From NCBI RefSeq assembly GCF_023078475.1, contig NZ_CP095741.1, positions 930,001 to 994,000 of the forward strand: a stretch of DNA of 64,000 bases. Direction: 5' to 3'. Shown piece by piece: positions 55,462 through 63,342 of the stretch (the first letter of the stretch is position 1; every line of letters begins with the position of its first letter). The DNA comes from Luteibacter aegosomaticola. Its GTDB lineage: Bacteria > Pseudomonadota > Gammaproteobacteria > Xanthomonadales > Rhodanobacteraceae. The translations under genes and the position numbers were made by a program. A model generated the notes under the pieces. The model made no database searches. It had not been told where the DNA came from and saw only the letters and a program-made list of their open reading frames with translations.

Positions 55462-56688
55462 ATGTCCTTGCCATCCCTTGTCCCCCATCGTGGGCGGCGC
55501 TTCGCCGTCACCGCCCGGATCCTTTCCGCGGTCGTCTTTTCGTTCGTTTGCTACCTCAGCATCGGCATACCGCTCGCGGTGTTGCCGGGCTTCGTGCACA
55601 ACGACCTGGGCTACACCACCGTCCTCGCGGGCCTTGCGGTCAGCGCGCAGTATCTTGCGACGCTGCTGAGCCGGCCGCATGCGGGGCGCATGGCCGATGC
55701 CATGGGCCCGAAGCGCACCGTGATCGCCGGCTTGATCGTGCTGGCGCTATCGGGCCTGTTCCTGGCGCTCGGCGCACTGGTGCCACATATGCCGGCGCTC
55801 TCGCTGGCGCTGATCCTGATGAGCCGCCTTGGCCTCGGCTTTGCCGAGAGCTGGGTCAGCACGGGTTCGATCACCTGGGGTATCGGCGGGATCGGCGGGG
55901 AGCACACCGCGCGGGTCATTTCCTGGAACGGTATCGCGACCTACGGCGGCATCGCGCTCGGGGCGCCGCTCGGCGTTGCCCTGTCGCAGCACTTTGGCCT
56001 GATTTCACTGGGCGTGGTCGGCTTTGTCCTGGGCGCCGTGGCGCTGCCGCTGGCCATGATGAAGGCCCGCGTGGCACCGAGCCATGGCGAACGCCTGCCT
56101 TTCAAGAGCGTGCTGTCGCGGGTGTCGTCGTACGGCATCGGGCTGGCGCTGGGCTCAATCGGCTTCGGTTCCCTTTCCACCTTCGTCGCCCTCTACTACG
56201 CAAGCCGCGGCTGGCAGGACGCCGCGCTTTCGCTATCGCTGTTCGGCGGCTGCTTCATCGGTATCCGCCTGGTCTTCGGCAATGCCATCGACAAGTTCGG
56301 TGGCTACCGCGTGGCCATCGTGTCGCTGGTGGTCGAGGCCATGGGCCTGCTGTTGCTCTGGTTTGGCACCACGCCGGAAGCCTCGCTGGCGGGCGCGGCA
56401 TTGACGGGCTCGGGCTTCGCCCTGGTGTTTCCCGCGCTGGGCGTCGAAGCGGTCAGCCGCGTCAGCAACCATAACCGCGGTGCGGCGCTGGGCGCGTACT
56501 CGGTCTTCCTCGATGTCGCGCTTGGCCTCACCGGCCCGGTCGGTGGCTGGATCGCGGGACATTACGACTACCCGGCTATCTTCCTTGCGGCTAGCGGCGC
56601 ATCCATGGCGGCCGCCGTACTTTCCTTCGTGCTGTATGCGCGCCATGGCCGCATTCCCCGCACCGAACGAGCCGACGCACGGGCATAA
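55462..56688 (+). CDS. MFS transporter, YhhS-like
   Basis: The protein has 408 residues with 12 membrane helices. The start FSFVCYLSIGIPLAVLPGFVHNDLGY, LSRPHAGRMADAMGPKR, RVISWNGIATYGGIALGAPLGV and ALTGSGFALVFPALGVEAV blocks match the E. coli YhhS family of drug/arabinose-type exporters. The ATG at 55462 is preferred; in-frame starts upstream lack support. Substrate unknown. Separated from the inositol genes by a REP pair, so probably unrelated to them. Confidence 0.87.
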   Translation: MSLPSLVPHRGRRFAVTARILSAVVFSFVCYLSIGIPLAVLPGFVHNDLGYTTVLAGLAVSAQYLATLLSRPHAGRMADAMGPKRTVIAGLIVLALSGLFLALGALVPHMPALSLALILMSRLGLGFAESWVSTGSITWGIGGIGGEHTARVISWNGIATYGGIALGAPLGVALSQHFGLISLGVVGFVLGAVALPLAMMKARVAPSHGERLPFKSVLSRVSSYGIGLALGSIGFGSLSTFVALYYASRGWQDAALSLSLFGGCFIGIRLVFGNAIDKFGGYRVAIVSLVVEAMGLLLLWFGTTPEASLAGAALTGSGFALVFPALGVEAVSRVSNHNRGAALGAYSVFLDVALGLTGPVGGWIAGHYDYPAIFLAASGASMAAAVLSFVLYARHGRIPRTERADARA

Positions 56689-56717
56689 TGCGGGCTTGAT
56701 CCCCATGAGTCGGCACC

Positions 56718-57110
56718 ATGCCTTTTGATCGCAGCTGGATGGGTTATGGCATCGAAGGTGCCTTGCAGGTCGGCGGCATCGCGCTGCTGGCCGGCATCGT
56801 TGCTTACCTTGTGGTGCGCCTGATTGGCAAGGCTAACGGCTGGAGCCATGGCATTGAGCTGACCGTTGCCGTGCTCGTTGCCTTCTTTCTCGCCGGCGGC
56901 GAGGACATCTGGAATTCGTTCTACTTCAACTTCGTGCCGATCCAGTCGCCGCAGCTGCTGCGGGTGAAGCTGGCCGCGGTGCACGATCCGGATTCGATGG
57001 GCCTGCGCGTGCTGTTCGAGATGCTCGGTGCGCTGGTGGGCGCATTCGCCGGTTGGGCGACGTTCTCAGGCGGCCTGAAAGACCTCATCGGCCATATCCG
57101 CAACCCGTAG
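56718..57110 (+). CDS. Hypothetical membrane protein
   Basis: The protein has 130 residues with three likely membrane helices (about 14-36, 45-62, 98-118) and a polar loop (NFVPIQSPQLLRVKLAAVHDPDSMG). No family recognised. It begins 29 bases after the MFS gene, on the same strand. Its TAG stop is the TAG of a REP arm starting at 57107, so the repeat has probably set the C-terminal end. Confidence 0.62.
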   Translation: MPFDRSWMGYGIEGALQVGGIALLAGIVAYLVVRLIGKANGWSHGIELTVAVLVAFFLAGGEDIWNSFYFNFVPIQSPQLLRVKLAAVHDPDSMGLRVLFEMLGALVGAFAGWATFSGGLKDLIGHIRNP

Positions 57111-57252
57111 GAGCCCACCCTGTGGGCGACGCCGTTCGCGATAACGCCACAGCACTTGTAGGAGCCCACCCTGTGGGCGACGCCGTTCGCGATAACGCCA
57201 CAGGGCCTGTAGCGGTGAGGCGAAAGATGTCGCCCACAGGGTGGGCTCCTAC
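57107..57252. repeat. REP cluster, family A, three arms
   Basis: Two direct GTAGGAGCCCACCCTGTGG arms about 50 bases apart, then one inverted arm ending ACAGGGTGGGCTCCTAC. The direct pair shares GACGCCGTTCGCGATAACGCCACAG-like inner text. Convergent gene ends flank it. Confidence 0.9.
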
Positions 57253-57255
57253 GGG

Positions 57256-58023
57256 TCAGCGGTGGTGTTGGAACATCCACTCCCACAGGTCGGGCGTGGC
57301 GTAGGCCTTCATCCACGATCCGTGGTTCACGCCCGGGAATTCGGTGTACTTCACCTCGGCGCCGCGCTTCACCAGCGCCGCGTTCATTTTCCGCGATTGC
57401 TCGGTGGGCACCACGTTGTCGTCACCGCCGTGGAAGATCCACACCGGCGTCTTGCCGATCTTCTCTGCCGCCCACGCGAACGGATCCTTGCCGGCGGGGA
57501 CACCCTGCAGGAACAGCCGGCGGCCTTCCGGATCCGGTAACTGGGTAATGCCGCCACAGATGATCGCGGCCGCGGCGAACTTGTCGGGGAAGTCGACGGC
57601 CAGCTGCCACGAACCATAACCGCCCATGGACAGGCCGGTGAGGTACAGGCGCTTGCGGTCGCCATGGAACTCTTTCACGCTCTTTTCCAGCGCGGCCAGG
57701 GCCATGTTCGCGTCATCCGGGTCCGTCCACTCGGTGTCATCCGGTGCCTGCGGGATCACGACGACGGCCGGGAAATCCATGTGCTCCTTCAGCCACGGCG
57801 GCAGGCCCTGGCTTAGCTGCTTCTGGTTATCGCTACCGCGCTCGCCGCTGCCATGCAGGAACAGCACGACGGCGGGGTGCGGCTTGATATCCGCCGGGAT
57901 GAACACCTGGTAGCGGTAGGTCTTGCCGTGCAGGTCGACGGTGCGTTCGGCGAACTGCGCCGGCGCGGCACTGGCCGTGCCCGCCAGCATGGCGGCGGTA
58001 ACGAAAGCGAGGGTACGGAGCAT
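57256..58023 (-). CDS. Secreted alpha/beta-hydrolase esterase
   Basis: The protein has 255 residues with a signal peptide ending TASA. An alpha/beta hydrolase follows: HGSGERGSDN for the oxyanion region, the nucleophile elbow GLSMGGYG, and Asp and His in HGGDDNVVP and GVNHGSW. It resembles phospholipase/carboxylesterase-like and PHB-depolymerase-like enzymes; the substrate is unknown. Periplasmic or secreted. Confidence 0.85.
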   Translation of the reverse strand: MLRTLAFVTAAMLAGTASAAPAQFAERTVDLHGKTYRYQVFIPADIKPHPAVVLFLHGSGERGSDNQKQLSQGLPPWLKEHMDFPAVVVIPQAPDDTEWTDPDDANMALAALEKSVKEFHGDRKRLYLTGLSMGGYGSWQLAVDFPDKFAAAAIICGGITQLPDPEGRRLFLQGVPAGKDPFAWAAEKIGKTPVWIFHGGDDNVVPTEQSRKMNAALVKRGAEVKYTEFPGVNHGSWMKAYATPDLWEWMFQHHR

Positions 58024-58046
58024 CGCGATACATCTCCTGTGTAAGT

Positions 58047-58138
58047 GTAGGAGCGCGTTGGGCGCGATCCGCCGTGCGCAAGAGGCCAGGGGGCCTGTGC
58101 GTCGAGGCGAAAGATGTCGCGCGCGAGCGCGCTCCTAC
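58047..58138. repeat. Hybrid REP element with family A and B parts
   Basis: Outer arms are family B-like (GTAGGAGCGCG...GCGCGCTCCTAC), while the interior has the family A text GAGGCGAAAGATGTCGC. A recombinant or intermediate between the two families. Confidence 0.75.
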
Positions 58139-58192
58139 AGGGTCTTGGTAACGCTGGAGTGGAGCGGAGTAACCGTGTTACGGCAAGTGGCT

Positions 58193-59620
58193 TCAGAGCA
58201 CGGGGTCGAAGAGGCGGGCGACATGGAGCGCGACGCGTTTCAGGTAGGGCAGGCGGCGGTAGTCGTTGGGGTTCACTTCATCGGCCTGGGCGAAGTCGTC
58301 CTTCAGCATCGTTTCCACCTCGGCGGCGAACAGCGGGTCGATGTTGAGTGCGGAGATTTCGAAATTCAGGCGGAAGCTGCGGTTGTCGAGGTTCATGCTG
58401 CCCACCACGGCCGTGTCGTGGTCGATCAGCATCACCTTCTGGTGAATGAAGCCCGGCAGGTAGCGGAACATGCGGATGCCAGCGATGGTGGCGTCGTGCG
58501 CATACAGCGTGGAGGCCATGTACACCGTGCGGTGGTCGGGGCGCGAAGGAATCAGGATGCGCACGTCCACGCCGCGGAAGACCGCCAGGCGCAACGCGCC
58601 GAACACGGCCTGGTCGGGCACGAAGTAGGGACTGGTGATCCAAACCCTTTTCTGCGCGGCGTGGATGGCCTGGGTGAAGAACAACGAGCAGCTTTCCTGG
58701 CGATCGGCCGGGCCGGTTGCAACGATCATGGTGCTGGCGCGGCCGCAACGTTCCGGCGGCGGCAGCGAGGGCGGGCGTTCGCCGGTTACCCAGTACCAGT
58801 CTTCGCCGAACACGCGTTGCAGATCCGCGACGGCCGGTCCCTCGATCTGCATGTGCGTATCGCGCCACGGCGCGAGCGGTGGCTTCAGGCCGAGATATTC
58901 ATCACCCGCATTAAGGCCACCGACGAAACCACGCACGCCATCGACCACGACTACCTTGCGATGGTTGCGAAAATTGAGCTGCAGGCGATTGCGGAAGCGC
59001 CGTGTCGCGAAGCGGCGAACCCAGACGCCGCCGTTGCGCAGGGTGTCGACGTACGCATCCGGCAGCGCGTGGCTGCCGATGCTGTCGTACAGCAGGCAAA
59101 CGTGCACGCCACGTTGGGCACATTCGAGCAGGGCATCGCGAAGGCGGCGGCCCAGGCCATCGTCGTGGATGATGAAGAACTGCACCAGCACGTAGTGTTC
59201 GGCGCGCGACATCGCCGCGAACATCGCTTCGAACGCCGCTTCCCCGTCGATATGCAGCGAGAGGTTGTTGCCAGCGTGCATGGCCGTTTTCAGCATGTGG
59301 CCGATGGGGGCGTAACGCGGATCATGGACAGGCTGGGGGTGGGGCGTCACGCCCGGACGCGCGGCGTGTTCAGCCTCGGCATGCAGCGTGAAGAACCGGG
59401 CCTGGCGCTGGCGGTGGAGATCCACGTAGCCGCCAAAGCGGCTGGCGCCCAGGAACAGGTAGGGCACGAGGGTGACGTAGGGTACGAGCACGAGCCCCAG
59501 CACCCACGCGAAAGCCCCCTGGGCTGTGCGGGTATTCATCACCGCATGCATGGCCGCCATGACGCCCGCGGCGTGCAAGGCCAACGCCGCGATCGCGATG
59601 AAGGTGGTGATCATGCCCAA
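58193..59620 (-). CDS. cls: Cardiolipin synthase
   Basis: The protein has 475 residues with two N-terminal membrane helices and two phospholipase D domains. The catalytic motifs are NHRKVVVVDG (first HKD) and FIHQKVMLIDHDTAVVGSMNLDNRS (second). It joins two phosphatidylglycerol molecules, or a related donor pair, to cardiolipin at the inner membrane. The residue after the first His is Arg, which is usual. Its length fits ClsA-type enzymes. Monocistronic; divergent from the quinone-reductase-like gene at 59694. Confidence 0.92.
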   Translation of the reverse strand: MGMITTFIAIAALALHAAGVMAAMHAVMNTRTAQGAFAWVLGLVLVPYVTLVPYLFLGASRFGGYVDLHRQRQARFFTLHAEAEHAARPGVTPHPQPVHDPRYAPIGHMLKTAMHAGNNLSLHIDGEAAFEAMFAAMSRAEHYVLVQFFIIHDDGLGRRLRDALLECAQRGVHVCLLYDSIGSHALPDAYVDTLRNGGVWVRRFATRRFRNRLQLNFRNHRKVVVVDGVRGFVGGLNAGDEYLGLKPPLAPWRDTHMQIEGPAVADLQRVFGEDWYWVTGERPPSLPPPERCGRASTMIVATGPADRQESCSLFFTQAIHAAQKRVWITSPYFVPDQAVFGALRLAVFRGVDVRILIPSRPDHRTVYMASTLYAHDATIAGIRMFRYLPGFIHQKVMLIDHDTAVVGSMNLDNRSFRLNFEISALNIDPLFAAEVETMLKDDFAQADEVNPNDYRRLPYLKRVALHVARLFDPVL

Positions 59621-59693
59621 AGCGCTCCGGTGGTCCTCTTGGCAGCCTATCCTATGGGTTCGTCATCGTCCCGTCTCCTGTGGAGTTGTGCCC

Positions 59694-60707
59694 ATGAAAG
59701 CTGTCGCGTACCGCAAACCCCTGCCGATCGATGATGTGCACAGCCTGCTCGATGTGGACCTTCCACGCCCTGAGGCAGTGGGCCGTGACTTGCTGGTGAA
59801 GGTGGCGGCGATTTCGGTCAACCCCGTGGATACCAAGGTGCGCCAGCGGGTGGACCCCCAAGGTGCGGATCACGTGTTGGGCTGGGATGCCACCGGTACG
59901 GTCGTCGCCGTAGGCCCGGAAGTGCGCAGGTTCAAGGTCGGCGACGCAGTGTGGTATGCCGGTGACCGCAACCGTCCCGGTGCCAACAGTGAATACCACG
60001 TCGTCGACGAACGTCTCGTGGGGCGCAAACCCTCCACGTTGGGCATGGCCGAGGCAGCGGCGATGCCGCTGACCACGATTACCGCATGGGAACTGCTGTT
60101 CGACCGGCTGGACATACCGCGCGGCACCTCGGGCCGGCCCGCGACGTTGCTGGTCGTTGGTGCGGCAGGTGGTGTGGGTTCGATGGCGGTACAGCTCGCG
60201 CGGCGGCTTACCGGCCTGACCGTCATCGCTACGGCCTCACGCCCCGAGACGCGCGAATGGGTGCAGGCCATGGGGGCGCACCACGTGGTGGACCACGCGA
60301 GGCCGCTGGATGGCGAAGTGCTGGCGGTGGCGCCGGAGGGCGTGGACTACGTGCTGAGCCTGACCAAGACCGAACAACATTTCGCCGCCTTCCCCAAGCT
60401 GATGAAGCCGCAGGGCAAGATCGGCCTCATCGACGATCCGGCGGAACCCATCGACGTACGCCTGCTCAAGGTGAAGAGCATTTCACTGCATTGGGAATCG
60501 ATGTTCACGCGTTCGGCCTTCCATACCGACGACATGGGTGAGCAGGGCCATCTGCTGGATGAAGTCGCGAACCTCGTGGATGCGGGTGTGATCCGCACGA
60601 CGTTGCGCGAGAACCTGGGCGCGATCCATGCAGCGAACGTGCGCCGCGCCCACGAGATCCTGGAAAGCGGCACCGCCATCGGCAAGCTGGTACTAGAAGG
60701 CTTCTAA
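59694..60707 (+). CDS. Zinc-less MDR oxidoreductase (quinone-reductase-like)
   Basis: The protein has 337 residues of the medium-chain dehydrogenase family: an N-terminal GroES-like half (VKVAAISVNPVDTKVRQR, LGWDATGTVVAVGPEV) and a Rossmann half with LLVVGAAGGVGSMAVQLARRL. Zinc ligands are not evident, so it resembles the zinc-type alcohol dehydrogenase-like/NADPH:quinone reductase subgroup. Start ATG at 59694; the upstream frame is shadow. Cytosolic; substrate unknown. Confidence 0.88.
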   Translation: MKAVAYRKPLPIDDVHSLLDVDLPRPEAVGRDLLVKVAAISVNPVDTKVRQRVDPQGADHVLGWDATGTVVAVGPEVRRFKVGDAVWYAGDRNRPGANSEYHVVDERLVGRKPSTLGMAEAAAMPLTTITAWELLFDRLDIPRGTSGRPATLLVVGAAGGVGSMAVQLARRLTGLTVIATASRPETREWVQAMGAHHVVDHARPLDGEVLAVAPEGVDYVLSLTKTEQHFAAFPKLMKPQGKIGLIDDPAEPIDVRLLKVKSISLHWESMFTRSAFHTDDMGEQGHLLDEVANLVDAGVIRTTLRENLGAIHAANVRRAHEILESGTAIGKLVLEGF

Positions 60708-60714
60708 TGCCGTT

Positions 60715-60779
60715 GTAGGAGCGCGCTTGCGCGCGATGGGCAGTGCCGCAACCCCCATCGCGCGCAAGCGCGCTCCTAC
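60715..60779. repeat. REP palindrome, family B
   Basis: Near-perfect inverted pair GTAGGAGCGCGCTTGCGCG / CGCGCAAGCGCGCTCCTAC between convergent genes. Confidence 0.88.
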
Positions 60780-60785
60780 AGGTTT

Positions 60786-62159
60786 CTATTTGACCAGCAG
60801 ATTCGCCAGCGACTGCGCCTGTTTGCGGATTTCCGGAATGGCGGTGGATTCCCACAGCGCACCGCGCAACAGGCTACCGATGGCGAACAGGTTGCCGCGC
60901 GGTTTGCCCTCGCCATCGAGCAGGTGGCCATCGGGCTGGGCGGCGAGGCCCAGGCCCATGCGGTCGGGCGTCACCAGATCGTCGATGACCAACTGGCGCA
61001 TCAAGGTGTGGTCGGTGCGCAGCGTATCGGTGTTGAGGCCCACCGTCTGGATGACGATGTCGTAGGTCTCCGTCACCGTATCGTGGGTACCGGTTTCGCG
61101 GCGCACGACATCGAGATCGCCATCCATGCGCAGCGACACGGATTGCATGCGGCCGCGCAGGCGATGCAGCTTGCCGGCCTTCTCCAGCTTCCCGACGCTG
61201 CCTGCCACCTGTGGCGGCATGCGGTGGCGAGCACGCTCCCAGGCCCAACGGGCATGGCGAAGGAAACGCGAACGCTCGGCGTCGGGCAGCTCCTGCCAGA
61301 GCCCCTGGGTATGCGGGCGCATGCTGTCGACCACGGTGCGCCAATCGTCGGCGCCCTCGGTGGCTTCACGCAGGCGGTGCAGCCAGGTGCGGATGTTCGG
61401 GTCGTCGCGCATCTGTTCGGCAAGGTCGTTGCCGTCGTCGCTGGGCGCGGAGGCGGCCGCGAGATGCGGTTCGGGCAGGTGGCCATGCCGCGAGAGCGCG
61501 GTGAAATGAGCGTTGGGCCAGCGCGCCGAAAGCTCAAGCACCACATCGACCGCGGTAAGGCCAAGGCCGATCACCAGCACGCGCAAGGGGCGATCATCGC
61601 CCTCGGCAGCGGCAAGGTAGGGCCAGGGATCGGTGACATAGCGGCCGCTCGCCAACGCGGCATCCTGTACACCCGAGAGCGGACGGGGCGGCAGCGAACC
61701 GATGGCGAGCACGGCGGCCTCGGCGTGGGCTTCTTCGCCCTCGCCATAACCGATGGTGACGCCTTCACTGGAAGGCACCACGGATTGGGCACAGAAGGGC
61801 ACGAGGTTGATGTCGTGGCCCAGCTGGCGTGCGCCAGCGATGGCGGCATCCACGCGCGTGCGCAGGAAATCGCCATACAGCCGGCGCGGCAGGAAATCGG
61901 AGCCCTTCACCGCGGGGTTGGCGGCCTGGGCAAACTCGAGGAACCCACCGGGCTTGCTGACGAACATGCCCATGGATGCCGCGCGGACGTTGAGCAGGTG
62001 GCGATCGGAGGGCGTGCCATAGGCGACGCCACGGCCGGGCTCTGCGCTGCCCGCGAACCAGGTGAGATGCAGTGGCTTCGGCGTCCTGCGTTCGAGGAGC
62101 TCGCTCACCAGCGTCGCCGCTGCCGCGCCACCGCCGATGATGGCGACTTTCTGAAACAT
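60786..62159 (-). CDS. FAD/NAD(P)-binding protein (PF13454-type)
   Basis: The protein has 457 residues. It starts VAIIGGGAAAATLVSELL for FAD, with the family text GRGVAYGTPSDRHLLNVRAASMG and later VLVIGLGLTAVDVVLELS and AVLAIGSLPP. These uncharacterised flavoproteins resemble lysine/ornithine N-monooxygenase-like and Lys-oxygenase folds. It lies 47 bases downstream of the cysteine-dioxygenase-like gene, same strand, so the two are probably one operon. Substrate unknown; a sulfur compound is a guess. Confidence 0.82.
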   Translation of the reverse strand: MFQKVAIIGGGAAAATLVSELLERRTPKPLHLTWFAGSAEPGRGVAYGTPSDRHLLNVRAASMGMFVSKPGGFLEFAQAANPAVKGSDFLPRRLYGDFLRTRVDAAIAGARQLGHDINLVPFCAQSVVPSSEGVTIGYGEGEEAHAEAAVLAIGSLPPRPLSGVQDAALASGRYVTDPWPYLAAAEGDDRPLRVLVIGLGLTAVDVVLELSARWPNAHFTALSRHGHLPEPHLAAASAPSDDGNDLAEQMRDDPNIRTWLHRLREATEGADDWRTVVDSMRPHTQGLWQELPDAERSRFLRHARWAWERARHRMPPQVAGSVGKLEKAGKLHRLRGRMQSVSLRMDGDLDVVRRETGTHDTVTETYDIVIQTVGLNTDTLRTDHTLMRQLVIDDLVTPDRMGLGLAAQPDGHLLDGEGKPRGNLFAIGSLLRGALWESTAIPEIRKQAQSLANLLVK

Positions 62160-62206
62160 GTGTAGTGGTCCTTCGCCCGTAGGTTGGGGTGAGGGCCGTG
62201 AGACCG

Positions 62207-62827
62207 TCAGGCCGTCAGGCGTCCCGCGATGATCGATTGCCTCGGTCGTGCGATCCAGTGTCCCGAAGGACCGGGCTGCTCATACGCGAGGTACTGTGCC
62301 AGATCACCACCGTACACGTGAAGCGTGAGGGCCGTGTCATGCCGCGACAAATTGCGGCAGCGGTGGGCGTGGTCACCGGCGCCCTCGAACCACGTGGCAT
62401 CCCCTGGGCCCAGCCAGGTGCGGCCGATGCTGCGCAGGGTTTCGTCGGTGCCATCCTTGAGGAACGACTCAACTTCGATGGCGCCCGCAATGGTGGCTTC
62501 GAGACCCCACAAGCCGCCGTGGTCGTGAACCGGAGTGGCGTAGCCGGGGGGCCAGGCCAGGACCAGTACGCTGACGGCTGGCTTGGCGCGCTCGGCCAGC
62601 ATCCAGCGCTCGAAGCCACGGCGGCGCTCGCGCAGGGCGCCGAGCGCTTCGGTGACTTCATCGTGCCGGGCGTGCAGCGCACTACCGAGCTCCCGCCCCA
62701 TGGAGGCGAGATCGGGGACACCGGCATCCGAATGATCGAACGCGATGTCTCGCAAGGTTTTGATGATGGTTGAACGCTTACCCATGGAGCGGGCCGCCCG
62801 GTAAATCGACTGGCGCCAGTGGACCAT
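62207..62827 (-). CDS. Cysteine dioxygenase-like cupin
   Basis: The protein has about 206 residues from the ATG at 62827 with AGGTG nearby; a second ATG at 62785 is possible. The thiol dioxygenase cupin has iron ligands in PVHDHGGLWGLE and DHAHRCRNLS, and LTLHVYGGDL near the end. Family enzymes oxidise cysteine, or 3-mercaptopropionate, to the sulfinate. The substrate is not settled. A flavoprotein gene follows. Confidence 0.83.
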   Translation of the reverse strand: MVHWRQSIYRAARSMGKRSTIIKTLRDIAFDHSDAGVPDLASMGRELGSALHARHDEVTEALGALRERRRGFERWMLAERAKPAVSVLVLAWPPGYATPVHDHGGLWGLEATIAGAIEVESFLKDGTDETLRSIGRTWLGPGDATWFEGAGDHAHRCRNLSRHDTALTLHVYGGDLAQYLAYEQPGPSGHWIARPRQSIIAGRLTA

Positions 62828-62943
62828 GGCACCTGTTAAACAGGCGTAACCCCGGTCTTTCAGATAGGCGTTAAACCCTTTTGAGAATCCCCGCATCGAA
62901 CCTGTGCACCGCCCACCTGGCGGCCGATGCACGGAGACACACC

Positions 62944-63234
62944 ATGATCGTCCTGACCTCGCTCGTCGTCCTCTTCGCTGGTTTCTGGCTGGCGTTCGCC
63001 CTCGTGGGCGCTCTGCTCAAGCTGGTGTTCGGCATTATCGGCGGCGTCTTCCATATCGTCGCCAGCCTGGTCGGCGCCCTCGTCGGCGGTGTGCTGATGC
63101 TGGCCGTCGCACCGGTCGTGGCACTTGCGTTGCTGCCAGTGCTCATCCCGGTGGCCTTCGTGGTCGGCCTGGTGTGGCTCATCGCCCGCGCGACCCGCAA
63201 GCCCGACGTCGTGGTGATGCCGGCTCCGCGTTAA
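62944..63234 (+). CDS. Small hydrophobic membrane protein
   Basis: The protein has 96 residues with GGAG upstream of its ATG. Nearly the whole length is hydrophobic, with two to three helices (LVVLFAGFWLAFALVGALLKLVFG, AGVLMLAV-like middle, LPVLIPVAFVVGLVWLIA), and a basic tail ATRKPDVV. No family recognised. It diverges from the cysteine-dioxygenase-like gene across 116 bases. Confidence 0.65.
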   Translation: MIVLTSLVVLFAGFWLAFALVGALLKLVFGIIGGVFHIVASLVGALVGGVLMLAVAPVVALALLPVLIPVAFVVGLVWLIARATRKPDVVVMPAPR

Positions 63235-63254
63235 GCCAGTGCCGCCATGTCTTT

Positions 63255-63320
63255 GTAGGAGCGCGCTTGCGCGCGATGGGGGATACGACAAGCACCCATC
63301 GCGAGCAAGCTCGCTCCTAC
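63255..63320. repeat. REP palindrome, family B
   Basis: Inverted arms GTAGGAGCGCGCTTGCGCG and a drifted GCGAGCAAGCTCGCTCCTAC, between convergent genes. Confidence 0.85.
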
Positions 63321-63342
63321 AGTTCGATCGAACCGCCTCTGG

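Noticed and set aside
57107..57252. Short regularly spaced repeats that could suggest a CRISPR array
   Set aside because: The units are palindromic, occur in inverted pairs at many intergenic sites, and have no unique spacers of constant length or cas genes nearby. They are REP elements.
57923..59734. A 603-residue frame antisense to cardiolipin synthase
   Set aside because: Opposite to two intact HKD motifs, and it starts inside the esterase gene; no domain visible.
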